Source: Pollenia angustigena (lineage: Eukaryota; Arthropoda; Insecta; Diptera; Polleniidae). Taken from it: 64,000 nt of DNA. A program made the position numbers and the translations under genes. Below the pieces are notes generated by a model, which saw only the letters and a list, made by a program, of their open reading frames with translations, searched no databases and was not told where the DNA came from. Shown here piece after piece: positions 21,640-33,120 of the stretch. The stretch's first letter is position 1. The number at the start of each line of letters is the position of its first letter. The DNA is taken from contig OV884059.1 of the NCBI GenBank assembly GCA_930367215.1, forward strand, positions 228,407,803 to 228,471,802, given 5' to 3'.

Positions 21640-23077
21640 GAATTTCTTTTTTTTAATGACGCTCAAATCGAGAAAGCATTGATTATAATCAGTTCAAATA
21701 AAAAAATTAACGCATGTAATTGTTATGTGAAAATGGAAAAAAAGAGCAATTATTTTTTCAGCGTTGTAAAGCATTTATATAAGTTTTCACAACACTGAAA
21801 AAATAATTTTGGATTTGTTTAGTATCGACTGAAAAATTTTAAAATAAAATTGCTTTTGATTTGAAAAAGTATTTGATCACGACTGTCAGAATCGGGGTTT
21901 AAAAAACTGCAGTCGAAATCAAAAACTGTCGAATAGAAAACGAAAATTTCGCTTATGACAGCGACTGTTAACATTTAATGAATCAGAAGTTAAAGCAACA
22001 TTATTTTTTGCCAATGAAAAAAGAAGAATTTAATCCTTATACCAACATGATAAGATGGTTTATGGACATAAAAACTTTATGTCGGAAAGAAGTTTGCATG
22101 GAGGCATTTTCGTTCTTATGACAATAAAAAAGTTTCGAACATAGTTTACATGGACAGACCACCAGACAGCCGGCGACACAGTAAGACCGATTAAGAAAGA
22201 AAAATTGTGCATACATTTTGGCTATTTTACTTATCAAACTATAAAACTATATAAAAGTTAAGATGCAAAAAAGCGTTAAATGCTTTTAGCCGGTGTTTTT
22301 TTAAGCGATAAACACTGGAATAACAAATATTTTAAATTAAATATTAGCGGATTTCATTCTTTGTGTAAAGTTTATAACACTGTTATATTTACAAAGATTT
22401 TATGCTACAAAGCATTATTTTCGTATGTATTGTAAACTAATAAATCAGCTGATTATTTGTTTTTATCCGTTTTATTCTGGTTAATTTAACACACGTGTTC
22501 ACTACAGCATTTTGTGTGATTTTTTTACCACAGCGTAGTAAATTATAGTTAAATACATTTTGTTGTTGCAGTGCTTGTTGTTGTAGTATTGTTGTTGTAG
22601 TGAAAACAGCTATTGTTTGAGCAATTTATCACGTACACCAAACAAAAACAATCAGATAATACACAAATATGTTTGTTTATAATTAGACAATTTGGGTCAC
22701 AATTTCATTTTGAAAAGAGAATTATCGAAAAATCTACAAAATTACTAACAAATATAGCGCACGTGTGTGATTTTATTTTATTTAACAATTTATATAAATC
22801 TTTTAAAGTGTTATTAATAGATACATACATATCTACTATATGTACCACAAATAAACTTAATTAAGTGAGTATTGTTTATTTTTTTTAAAAAAATTTTAAA
22901 ATTTCAGTAGGAAAATTTTCTTTAAGTTTTTAGAGCAAAACAAGATCTGATATTTTTGAATAAGAACAAATAATAGCTCTGTTTTTCTAAGTTTTTGAGT
23001 TCAGACAACTGATTGAAAAATCAAATTTCTCTCAAAAAAAAAAAAAAAAAAAAAAAAAATGGTTTTTACTTGATTAA
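21640..23077. other. AT-rich stretch with a hairpin
   Basis: A small inverted repeat pairs AATTATTTTTTCAG (about 21749) with CTGAAAAAATAATT (about 21795). Otherwise there are only short ORFs (66 aa minus at 22037, 83 aa plus at 22613) with no recognisable motif. An A run lies near 23033-23059. Confidence 0.4.
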
Positions 23078-23295
23078 GGCCCGTTTTCACAACTTACCGA
23101 TAGCTAAAAGTAGACTTTAAACGGTCTTATAAAAAGTGTTCCATTATTAAAACTTTACTTTAATCTAAGTGAGCGATAAAATAAATTAAGGTTCATCCTA
23201 CCTGGTAGGTTAAATCAATGTTGTAATAATGGAACACTTTTTATACGGCCGATAAAATCCTACCTTTAGCTATCGGTAAGTTGTGAAATCGGGCC
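23078..23295. mobile_element. PIF/Harbinger-like MITE (TAA duplication)
   Basis: Ends GGCCCGTTTTCACAACTTAC and (inverted) GGCCCGATTTCACAACTTAC, continuing to CGATAGCTAAA. TAA flanks both sides (23075-23077 and 23296-23298). It has 218 bp with long complementary arms. Confidence 0.85.
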
Positions 23296-23453
23296 TAAGA
23301 GTTTGAAATTCTTAGTTATTAAAAGCTTTACAAAGACATCACACTAATAAAATTTAACGCAATTTAAAAACGAAGAAGTTGATGAGGAATCTTTCTTTTA
23401 ATATAATAATCAGTGTTGCCAATCTGTGTGTAATTACACATATTGTGTGTAAT

Positions 23454-24150
23454 TATACCCACACCACAATAGTGGAGAGGGTATTATGCATTTGTGCTAA
23501 TGTATGTAACGCCTTAAAATATTGGTCCTAGACCCAACTTAAAGTATACCGATCGACTCAGAATCACTTTCTGCGTCGAACTAACGATGTCCGTCCGGCT
23601 GGATGTCCATGTAACCTTGTGCGCAAAGTACAGGTCGCAATTTTAGAGATAATTTGATAAAATTTGGGACATAGGTTCTTATTGACTCAAGGACCAAGCC
23701 TATTGAAAATGGGCCAAATCGTAGGACCACGAGGGAAGATAGGGGGAAATTTCTTCCTCTCAGAAACTATCAAACCGATTTTAATAAAATTTAAAACTAA
23801 CATAGAACCATATCTTCATGGACACAAAAGGGATGTATTTTTTAGAAAGTAGGACCACGAGGGGAGATAGGGCCAATTTCTGCCTCTCAAACCGATTTTA
23901 ATGAAATTCAAAACATAGATAGATCCATATCTATATAGACACATAAGCTGTACAGTTTTTCAAAAATAGGACCACAAGGGGAGGTAGGGGGCAATTTCTG
24001 CCCCTCACAAACTTTTAACCCGATTTTAATAAGTTTTAAAAACATAGATAAATCCATATTTATATGGACATATAAGCATGATGTGTTTTTTAAGACTGTG
24101 GTGTAGGGTATCATATGGTCGGGCTTGGCCGACTATACTTTCTTACTTGT
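23454..24150 (+). repeat. Dispersed repeat family A, full copy
   Basis: Starts TATACCCACACCACAATAG and ends GCCGACTATACTTTCTTACT. The centre is a threefold repeat of about 100-125 bp: AGGACCACGAGGG, then TCTGCCTCTCA, then CCGATTTTAAT, ending in a near-identical ATAGAT..ATCCATAT. An inverted full copy is at 49354-50063. Near the right end GTCGGGCTTGGCCGAC forms a hairpin. Non-coding; ORFs across it are spurious. Confidence 0.75.
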
Positions 24151-25785
24151 TTTTACTTGCATTTGTAACCCATGTGTAATCTGTATGTAATTTTACGTTG
24201 AGTTCTTTGTGTTCCTTAATTTTTGGCAGTCAAGTTGATTTTCTTTTCCAACATTGATATTTTGTAATTTTCGCAGTCTCTACCACAGTCACACTTATTT
24301 TTTCACTTTCTACAACAAACGACTAACAAAATATTACATATTTATGTACCAAACGGTCAAATTATTTGACAAAATCCAAAATAAGTTACTTTTTCGCCTT
24401 GTATTCACTATTCGAATTTTCAAATAATTTCCGCCTCGACTTTGCAATATCCAATCGGCACCAAACTTAATTTTTACCGTTTTTATATACAAAGGAACTA
24501 AATTAGTACATTTATTCACTTTAGAACTCGATTTCATTTCTTTAAAATCTTATTATTATTACGTTATTTCATCATCATCACGCGATAAATATTTTTGGTT
24601 CGAATTTCTAAATAAACAAGACAAAGCAAACTTTTTAAAACATATGTTATTTTCAATTAGTTTTTAATATATATACATATATGTATGTATGTATGCACAT
24701 ATACATATCTTTTATTTTTCTAAATTCCCTTTATTTTGTCATCTTTATTCTATACAAAAAAAATTTTCAAACATACATGCATTTCATACGTAGATATGTA
24801 TGTATATTTTTAATGTTATTTAAGGTGAATGAAATTGCAAGTGTTTTTGTATCACAAATAAAAAATATATTCGATCAATTATCTGTTTTATTATTAAGAT
24901 ATTCGAATTGTTTACTCATCCATTAAATTATTTAGTATAAAAATATAATATAAGTTTACGATTACTATACATCTGCACATCTATTTTTTGCATATTAAAA
25001 ACAAGTACTTGGGTAAACAAAAAATAGGTCATAGTTTTCATTTACATGTATAAAAATAAATAGTTTACAACATTGTTTATAAAATACTGTCTAGTTTGTA
25101 GTTTAATGCCGTTTGTTAAGTGTTTAGTGATAAAGTTATAAATTAAAACAACCACCCCAAGATGATAACAAAATATTTAATTAGTTGGAGAGGATGGGGG
25201 GTGGAAAAAAATTGCAAGCAGATGTTATATTTAAATTAAACCTTTAAAAAGCGTTTATTTCTGTGACTTGGTTCTAAAAGGGCAAATGTTAATCGTTGCA
25301 TTAGGTGTATATTCTAACTCCTTTTAATGTTGCTGAAACAGCAAATGAGGAGCTCCACAACAAAACGCTACAATTCCACTTTTTATGTTTAAGGCTTTTT
25401 TGACATTAGCACAACAAATCCAAATCTTATTATTAAAAAAAAAACTTTAATTTGTGAATATTATCATATCAGCCCTTTAACACCAAGCCGCAGATTTAAT
25501 GTTTCGGGTTACTGCCTTAACTAAAACCATTACGGCTGGTATGCATTTTCGATTCACCCGCGTTATGGTTAAAGACAGAATTAATTTTTGCATAGCTTAA
25601 GATGAAAAATATCTAAGTCTAGCCATTAAATTGTTAAATTGGCAACACTGATTAAGCTGGAAGTCGAACGTATTGCAGGGTTATTGCTACAGAAAAATGC
25701 CATGCAAAAAACACAACTCTAGAAAAAATCAGCAGTCGTTTTGCGTAGACATCCTGATTCGACGATGCGTTTGTTTAAACTACTT
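24151..25785. other. AT-rich stretch without recognisable features
   Basis: ATATGTATGT-type simple sequence around 24665-24710. Short ORFs of up to 81 codons have no motif. No paired element ends were found. Confidence 0.4.
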
Positions 25786-25789
25786 TTTT

Positions 25790-26029
25790 ATCTTACGGCA
25801 ATAAAGCAAAGCAAGAGTGACATTTATTTTGTACGTTGTTATATTAAGAATTTGGTGCAGTCGCCAAATAGTGGCGTGTAGAGCAAAACAATACTTAAAA
25901 AACTTTAAAAGTAAAATTAATGCGAAATAGGTTTTGGATTTAGAAAGGGGATATTAAAAATATATTTTCCTCATACCTAACTCATTTTTTTTAAATGGTG
26001 GGTACGTCAAACCAATAATAAGCTGACGA
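25790..26029 (-). mobile_element. TCGTCAG element, copy b (left end only, inverted)
   Basis: Inverted counterpart of 38284-38580: GCAATAAAGCAAAGCAAGAG, TTTTGC..TACACGCC-type sequence, then CAAACCAATAATAAGCTGAC, with the terminus at 26029. The other half of the element is missing. Confidence 0.7.
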
Positions 26030-26220
26030 GTAATGAAATGTCAAAGTATGTAAAAAAAATTCAAATTTGAAAATTTTAATAAAATAAATAGTGATGATTT
26101 ACGAAAACAAAAAGATGTAAAAGACAAATGCGCAAACGCATTAAAGAGTACAAATCACTAGCTTTGCTGCCATTTTTTTCGCATCGAAAAAGAGAGTAGC
26201 CCTCCCCCTGGGGCCAAATT

Positions 26221-26833
26221 GACGCATTTGATATCGAATGACTGATCTATATATTACCTTTTGAGATCGCCGTACGCGATAACGATTAGCTTTAATGGAA
26301 ATTTGAGATCACGGCATTTGATAACGAGTATACGATCAAATACCTTCTCCCGATATGTCATTCGATAAGTTAAGAGCTGCCGCAAACATACCCTATAAGA
26401 AATGAATGAGCGAGTAGTCACATTATTCATTTTGGTGTTAAGAAAATTATAGAAAGAAATGAACGAAATAAAGTTTTCGGTCACATTTGGTCATTTATTT
26501 CTATCATTTTCTTAACGCCAAAATGAAAAATCTGACTACTCGCTCATTCATTTCTTGTAGGGTACATACATGTGTTCATTCTATCTTCTACAAAGCAAAT
26601 AATATATTACGTCATACGGCCAATTTCACTAAGTTCAGCAAAAACTAACTTTAACTTTAACTTCCAGCAAACAATATTTTTCACAGTTATAACTGATAGT
26701 TAATTATAACTGAACTCGGTGAGATTAGCCTTTTAAAAAAATATTGATTCGAACGCTATCGAATGCCGCAATCGGCGTTTCGATACGTCACAAATTTTAT
26801 ACGTTACGAAACCTTATTCGATCACAAATGCGT
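26221..26833. mobile_element. Possible TIR element rich in CGAAT/CGATA words
   Basis: GACGCATTTGATATCGAAT at the left and (inverted) AACGCATTTGTGATCGAAT at the right. The interior has many ATCGAA/GATCAAA words and the nested MITE 26391-26562. No coding. Confidence 0.45.
26391..26562. mobile_element. Palindromic MITE at TA
   Basis: Arms of about 75 bp start CCCTATAAGAAATGAATGAG and (inverted) CCCTACAAGAAATGAATGAG, flanked by TA on both sides. It has 172 bp and a hairpin layout. Confidence 0.8.
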
Positions 26834-27079
26834 TCTACGGGCATTTTACGCCTTTGTGCATGAACTTACCACGTTTAACTTCACATATTAGGTTCGATCC
26901 CGTACTTAGTTTGGTAAAATGAGAGTTAACAAAAATTTCTGTCAATAACAGACAAAAATGTAAAAACGGAGCAATTAAAACCAAATTTCTACCCCAAAAG
27001 AAAACGTTACTATGAAAACGTTCAAATAAATACATAAATGACACATTGGCATGTTTAAAAATAAATTCAAGCATGTAAT

Positions 27080-27528
27080 TACATTTTTTAATATTTTCTA
27101 TTGTTTATTTTTTTAATATTTTTTATTTTAATTCTTTTGGTTATACTTTTTTGTAGTTTTTCATTGTTTATTTTCTGGTACAGCTGATGTTTAACAGTTT
27201 TCCCAATCAGCCCAAAGAAAAAGTACGGGCTACTTCGTGCAAGAAGAAGAAGAATATTTGTCTCTTAAAAGCTCTCTCACTTTATCAAACTTTGAGTACG
27301 GAAACAGTTTTCGATAAGATTGGGATCCCGCGAGCTCCCACACCTATTAACTACATATATTTTTAAAGCTTAGAACGGTGGTGTGGCAATTTTACATGTG
27401 TGTTTGTGTTTAAAAAATTTAATTTCTTTTATTAGAAATCTTAATTTAATAAAAAAAAGGGTTAAATATATGTACATATCGCTCATTTGCTGCAGCAACG
27501 TTATAAGTAAAAAATCGAAAATTTTGAC
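27080..27528. other. Spacer with a possible half element
   Basis: ACATATCGCTCATTTGCTGC at about 27475 resembles one end of the 54894-55199 element, but no partner end is present. GAAGAAGAAGAA lies near 27243. Nothing else recognised. Confidence 0.3.
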
Positions 27529-27532
27529 TTAA

Positions 27533-28899
27533 CCCATTTGGCGCTGCTGTACTCGTTTGAGTACAGCTTAAATTTTATCAACAATTTTTATATATAAAAA
27601 TTAAGTTCCATAAAATGAACGATAATTTATATAAAATTAATGTGTTGAGATTACCAAAGATATTTCTATTTTTTTATACTAATTTGTATGGCTTGTTTAT
27701 TTTTTATTTATTTTTTTAAAAGTGAGTATTCGTATTTATAAAATAAATGAAAAATAATTGGTCTGCAGTTTATTTTTACAAAGTTATCGTAATAAAAATA
27801 CAACTGTACTCAATTGAGTACAGTGGCGGAATCCATATACAAATTGTGGCATACTGCAGTTGCAAAAATTGCACAAAAATTAAATCATACTTCCATATTA
27901 GATGAGTTCTAATAGTTTTAACGCTTGTATTTTGTGTTGATAACGATTCTTTGCATGATTAATGTTTTATGTTAGCAGTTGAAGAAGAAGATGCCATTGA
28001 GAACATGGTTACAGACAATTTGCCGAAAGAAAATCCAGGTAACATTGAACAGCAGCGAGGATGATCCATTGCCAAAAGGGAAAAAGAAGCTGTAGTGAAC
28101 TATAACGTAGCACAAGTGGTTACAAAGTTCCTCTCCATTGACTAACACAAACACGAAGATGTCAAGAAGTTTTTTTTAGTAATCCGAACCTATCACTTGC
28201 GAAGATATTTTACAAAGAACTGATTAGTTTTCTTATCAGTAATATTGTATATAAATGCTTATCAAAACAATTGAAATAACTTCCCACGTGACGCTAGGCG
28301 TATTGATATTGTGTGTATATCAGTTATCCAAAGGCGTCTTGATATTGTGTATATCAGTTTCCAAAAGGATATTTATATTGGTTTTACGATAATATTAGAA
28401 TAGAAACAGTATCAAAATCAATGTCTAGGCAAAGATCTACAGGCATCAAACTGAATCTACATCTTGTAAAACAATTTCTTCATATTAATTAATAAGTCGC
28501 TTGCATGAAATAAGGAAAATTGATATCAAGGATAAATTTTTATTCCGACGTTCTATTACAAGGTTCAATTGGCGGCATCTTTCATCATTGGAACTAATGT
28601 TACCTCAAGATGGTATAGGTTTCTACCCCAAAAAAGAAGAAAAGCAATTAGGATGTGTTTTATGTCATTCATGAATTCGTTGGCGATGCAAAAAATTTTT
28701 AATAACATTATGTAATGAATAACAATGTTCTAAAATTTTTCACCTATATTCCGCCGCTGTACTCAGTTGAGTACACCCCTCTTACGCCAACCATTCCTAA
28801 TTTTTAAAATTTTTTTTATACCTTTATGCTACTTTTGTGTGCAATAAATAAACTTTTGTTTTAATTATCACTGCTATTATCATTTTGGCGGTTAATGGG
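27533..28899. mobile_element. piggyBac-like element (TTAA-CCC ends), decayed
   Basis: Ends CCCATTTGGCG and (inverted) CCCATTAACCGCC, flanked by TTAA (27529-27532 and 28900-28903), the piggyBac arrangement. Three palindromes of the form CTGTACTC-N3/4-GAGTACA lie at 27546-27567, 27804-27823 and 28757-28775. The last two bound an inner segment in inverted orientation and could be transposase sites. The segment 27972-28700 has a short ORF beginning MLAVEEEDAIENMVTDN and broken frames; a transposase could not be confirmed from it. Confidence 0.65.
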
Positions 28900-28904
28900 T
28901 TAAC

Positions 28905-29590
28905 ATCACTTATGAATAGTAAATCATGAGCCAAATTGCGGCGTTCGTTATCTATCGAAATTTCCATTTAAATTGCATTGTAATTTCCATCGATATCGAT
29001 TGCCGTAATTTTCCCTCTGGTGTTTTTTAAAGTTTTATGTGCAAGCTTTTAAGATTTCACACAGAGTCGCTAAAGAAGCATTTCGTCATACATAACCTGT
29101 TTACTGTTTTACTTGCAAATGTGTTTTTTCTAGTCACAAACAAATTGATAAGATATTTTTAGATCGTTACGATTTTAATATGGGTGTTTATAAAATTAAT
29201 GATTTTATTTCTTATTCTTAGTATAAATAAAAAGTTTTTTTTTAGATTTTACCGAAGCTTTACCGAATGTTATTTGTCTTTTAATAAATCTAATATGTAG
29301 CAAACAAACGTTTTAAACGAAATACCTAACAATTCGTATACATACTAATACTTTGTTTAATCGCTAGCGAAGTCGAATTATTCTTATAACGAAGGATTGT
29401 TATATGCAGTTAATAACTTAACAACAGATATACAGTTTTTGCAAAATAAAAACGCGCTTTAGTTAACATATATTCTTAGAATTATAAGATGTATGATCCT
29501 ATTACGGTTAACCACTTAACTCAGTTGAGTTGAAACCTAAACAACTTAACTTTACAAGTTAAAAATGGTTATTTCAAAGTAAACGGTGTC
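28905..29590. other. Unassigned stretch
   Basis: No ORF of note. ATTACGGTTAACCACTTAAC near 29500 resembles the interior of the MITE 5679-5874. Nothing else found. Confidence 0.35.
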
Positions 29591-29593
29591 CAT

Positions 29594-30996
29594 TAAAGCC
29601 CTGCACGAATGCATTTGAATGCCGTTTCAAATCATACGTTTGTTTTTCAACTAATGATTGTCGATTGCATTTTGCTAACGAATCAAACTCTGTATTGTGA
29701 AAAACACATAAAGCACGAAAAGAATATAAACACACAAATGCAAATGAATTTAAATTTGTGTGTTATAAACGACCAAATACGAAATGTAAAGAGCACGGAA
29801 TATACTCCACACAACAACGAATCAAACGAATAACACAAACTACACCAAATCAAACAAATCGCACGAATCAAACGAATAAAACGAATCACACCAAACAACA
29901 GTAACAAAATAGGTGATATGAATTATCTTATTTTTTTTTTATTATTAGGTTTGACTAGTAAATTTGCATTGAGCAAAAAAACAAATGAAGATGCAAGATA
30001 TTTTTATACAATGTTTAAGTTTAATTTTAAATTATTTTATTCAAAAGTTACAAAAATATATTTTAAAATATTTAATTAAAAGTAAAAAAGAAATAAAAGC
30101 TAAATTCAATTAATTGCAAAATAAAGATAAAAATAATAGGTATAATGAGCAAAATGGCTTAAAATAAAAATTAATTTGTACAGTTTAAAAATTTTCAAGA
30201 ATTTTTTTTTTGTCATCATGAAGTTTTTTTCTGTTAAGATGAAACAAAATAACATAGCATCCGCTAGACATGTACACTTGTCGAAGTCACATCGACGACT
30301 AAATTGATGAGCATAAAATATGTGTTAGTAGTGGTACACACAATCCCTGCAAATAATGGGACCAATCCAAACATGCGTGTAAAGAGTAGTCCACAAGGGA
30401 CCAGGACTAGTCCAAAAGTAACCCAAACGTATGGAAAAAACCTGGTCTATTTAACATTACGTTGTCCTAGGAGAGGACCATATAACCCACCTTTGGACCA
30501 CTAAGGAGTAGTTTTAAAAGTACTCGATGGTATACACAAGAGGATTATTTTTGAAGTCGTTTAAAAACGAAAGCATGTCGTTAAAAAACGAAGATATGTC
30601 GTCTCACTACAAGCACTTTTTAACAATGACATGGTCCATGCTTGCATTACATCGGACCAGTCCATGGAGTAGTCCATTTTATCAAAATGGATCAGGTGGT
30701 CCAATTTTATTTGCAGGGATTGGGCAAAGAAATGGAATTCCCTGTTATAGACTCACAATTGTTGTGTGTTATGTTTTCTTTCACATCAAATTATTCATTG
30801 AGTTGATTTCTTTTTTTAAATCAAACTACTGCTTAACAACGAGTTGTTTGAAACGAGCTACTGTTTAAAATTGATTCGGTTTTTCATTGTGTATCATTCG
30901 AATTGATTTTAAAAAAAAGAACTCAGTATTTCACACAACAATAACTTGGTGTGGAGAAATGTGAGAAAGAAACAAATGCATTCGTGCAGGGCTTTA
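29594..30996. mobile_element. hAT-type element with nested insertion
   Basis: A 24-bp perfect terminal inverted repeat starts TAAAGCCCTGCACGAATGCA. The flanking octamers GTGTCCAT (29586-29593) and GTGTAAAT (30997-31004) match at 6 of 8 positions, consistent with an old 8-bp hAT duplication. It ends 58 bp from Pdcd4 exon 3, inside the expected last intron. It contains the 374-bp element 30345-30718. No intact transposase; internal ORFs of 60-113 codons are not recognisable. Confidence 0.8.
30345..30718. mobile_element. 374-bp element with CCCTGCAAATAA ends, copy 1
   Basis: CCCTGCAAATAA at both ends in inverted orientation. The interior is dense in GGACCA/TGGTCC and AGTCCA words. A second copy of exactly 374 bp lies in opposite orientation at 43768-44141, also inside a hAT element. 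The 113-codon ORF at 30527 crosses its boundary and is not supported. Confidence 0.8.
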
Positions 30997-31054
30997 GTGT
31001 AAATACATTTTTTAAAAATGTTAAACAAGATTTATAAAATTAGAAAAAACTTAC

Positions 31055-32806
31055 CGAGAGGGCATGTTACTTAAAATTTTGTCAGTTACAAAACCAGCAC
31101 GATTGCAACGTTCCACAAATCGATCTAATATAATATAAGCAAGTGGCACATCCAAAACAATGTCAGCCATGTCATCAAAAACACGCATGAAACCCTTCAA
31201 ATATAGAAAATGAAAAGAACAAATAATTTTAATTAGAGAAGCAGTAAAATTTTAATAATATTCTAGAACTGTTGGGCATATTTTTAGTAGTAATTCAATT
31301 TGAAAAAAAAAAAAACAATTTAAACTGATCACTTTTATTTCAAATCAAATTACAGAATAATCAACTTCAACTTCACTTAAATCTTACAAGATGGGGAAAG
31401 CTTGCATTTATTTCTTCATTTTATTAAAAAAAGATTTTTTACCTGTTCCATACCAGCGGGTAGTACCAAACAAGCTTTGTCTAATGATGCCAACAATTCA
31501 CACATTGCCTCTTCGGTAGTCTGAGACAATGATTCGAGAGTCATGACTATGGACTCATAAACCAGCTCATGATGGAAATGAGGAACTTCAAGTACACGTA
31601 GACAACGATGAGCCTCTTGTATATCACGAGATGACAAATACTCTTTAAGTAGTAAAGTCATTTGCTTGGTAATAGTCTTAACTGGACGCAATGGACCGCC
31701 CATGCCCCAAACGTTGTCCAAATGGGCCCAACCCTGTTTCATGTGCAATAAAGTATCAGCACGGCGTATGGCGGACATGGCATGCTCATTTAATTCACCA
31801 TGTTCGGAAGGTTTGGTGATAAATTTTGGTGGAATACAATCATCAGCCACTGCTCGAGCTAAAAAGTTACCTGTAAAAGAAGCAATGAGATAAAAACGCA
31901 CAAGTATTAATTAACGTTTTTAAATAAGAGTAAAAATCTCATACATATTATATGTAGTTATGTATTTCAAACATTTAGATATTATTTTTGCTTACCCAAT
32001 ATAGTGGGTGCTTCGGGAGTATCTAAAGTTAGATCTGGTAAATTTCCCAGTAAAATTTCAAAACCTTTTTCAATATCTCTACCCGTTATGACACGTCCAT
32101 ACAAATCGGATATCAATACTGATGTCATTTCACGTTGAGAATCTTTGTGATCCATTGCTATCTCTACTATAACACTAGTAACATAGGGTCGCAAGAATCC
32201 TGTTAGGATTTCATCTAAATTAACAGCCACTTCATGAGTATCACCATGCTCGTAATATTCCAAAACAATGGGCTCGGCCAATTTGAAAAATTCTTCGGGA
32301 GTAAGTTCCGGAATGACTTCAGTTAAAACAATATTCTGGTCATTAGTTTCACTATCATAGTTGGGATCATTTTCATCTTCATACAGTTCCTCCAAAGCCT
32401 CAGAGCCAGGTAGACCCCAGACTCCTTTGCCACCAGCACCACCCTTTTTTGGTAGGCCACGTCCGTAAGCGGTACGTGAACGACGACTATTCTTCCAACG
32501 ACGATGGGGTACAACATAATCTTTGGCATGACCATTCATTGCAGCAGGCAGCCCTACAGCGCCATTGCTTTCACCACGACTATTTTGTCGTTGTATAAGA
32601 CGTTTAGCTTTACGCTTAATACGCCCATCATGCCCATCTGCTACACTATGAGGTTTCTTCATTAGGCTATTATGGGCCTTAGAAGATTCTGAGCTGGCAT
32701 TGAGCTCCACAGCCTTGATATCACCATTAAGCTCACGTTCAACAGAGCTTTCACGTGAATCGCTACTACCGGCATAGCCGTTTTGACGTGCACTTTCAAC
32801 CTCCAT
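31055..32806 (-). CDS. Pdcd4: Pdcd4, programmed cell death 4 (three coding exons; last exon not found)
   Basis: Cytoplasmic/nuclear translation repressor that binds eIF4A through two MA3 domains. Coding exons are 32806-31996, 31870-31443 and 31194-31055, with GTAAGC, GTAAAA and GTAAGT donors and AG acceptors in compatible phases (459 codons). Residues 58-80 are basic with QNSRGES; residues 116-131 are the hallmark [18 protein letters not shown]3-1 is at about 165-285 and MA3-2 at about 325-445. The acidic pairs known to contact eIF4A in the human protein appear conserved as D258/D262 (PDLTLDTP) and D424/D428 (ADIVLDVP). The region aligned with the human DSG phosphodegron lacks DSG. The ATG at 32806 is the first Met in an AAAATGG context. 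Exon 3 ends NMPSR; the expected continuation (human GRKRFVSEGDGG) is not seen. Reading through the donor gives TAA at once. Identity is from recalled family sequence; confidence is high. Confidence 0.95.
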
Positions 32807-33120
32807 TTTATTTGAACTGATAGTTTTTGCTCTTTTTTTTTTTTGTTTGCTTTAGGATATACTTAGGTAATGTATATGTTAAAGTATAGAGACAAGTTGT
32901 TTTGAATATAAAACAGGTGCTTTTGCAAAATAAAAGCTTTTCTAACTGCAAGAGATTTTTGTGCTTTTAAGGGATATTGATGTTTTATGTACAAAAGGTA
33001 GAGCAAACCAAGTAAAACAGAAATTTCTTAAGAAATCAGTTTACTTTAATTTTGTCTAACCTTTTTAGAGAAGAACTTTTTACAAATCCAGTTTTGAAGC
33101 TGTAAAGAAAAAACAATAAA
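32807..33120 (-). promoter_or_regulatory. Pdcd4: Probable Pdcd4 5' leader region
   Basis: On the minus strand, TTTTTTCTTTACAG gives a good acceptor before 33099 and AAAAAG-GTTAGA a weak donor after 33061, defining a possible 39-nt non-coding exon. A second acceptor (CTCTTGCAG) lies before 32945 and could open the leader of the ATG exon. These are splice-site inferences only; transcription start and core promoter were not identified. Confidence 0.3.

Noticed and set aside
28560..28700. piggyBac transposase catalytic remnant
   Set aside because: Translations (for example FLFRRSITRFNWRHLSSLEL) could not be matched to piggyBac motifs with any confidence.
30527..30868. 113-codon ORF
   Set aside because: It crosses the boundary of the 374-bp repeat; the corresponding reading in the second copy is broken differently and no domain is recognisable.
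31666..31893. 75-codon plus-strand ORF
   Set aside because: Lies opposite Pdcd4 exon 2, whose protein sequence is conserved.
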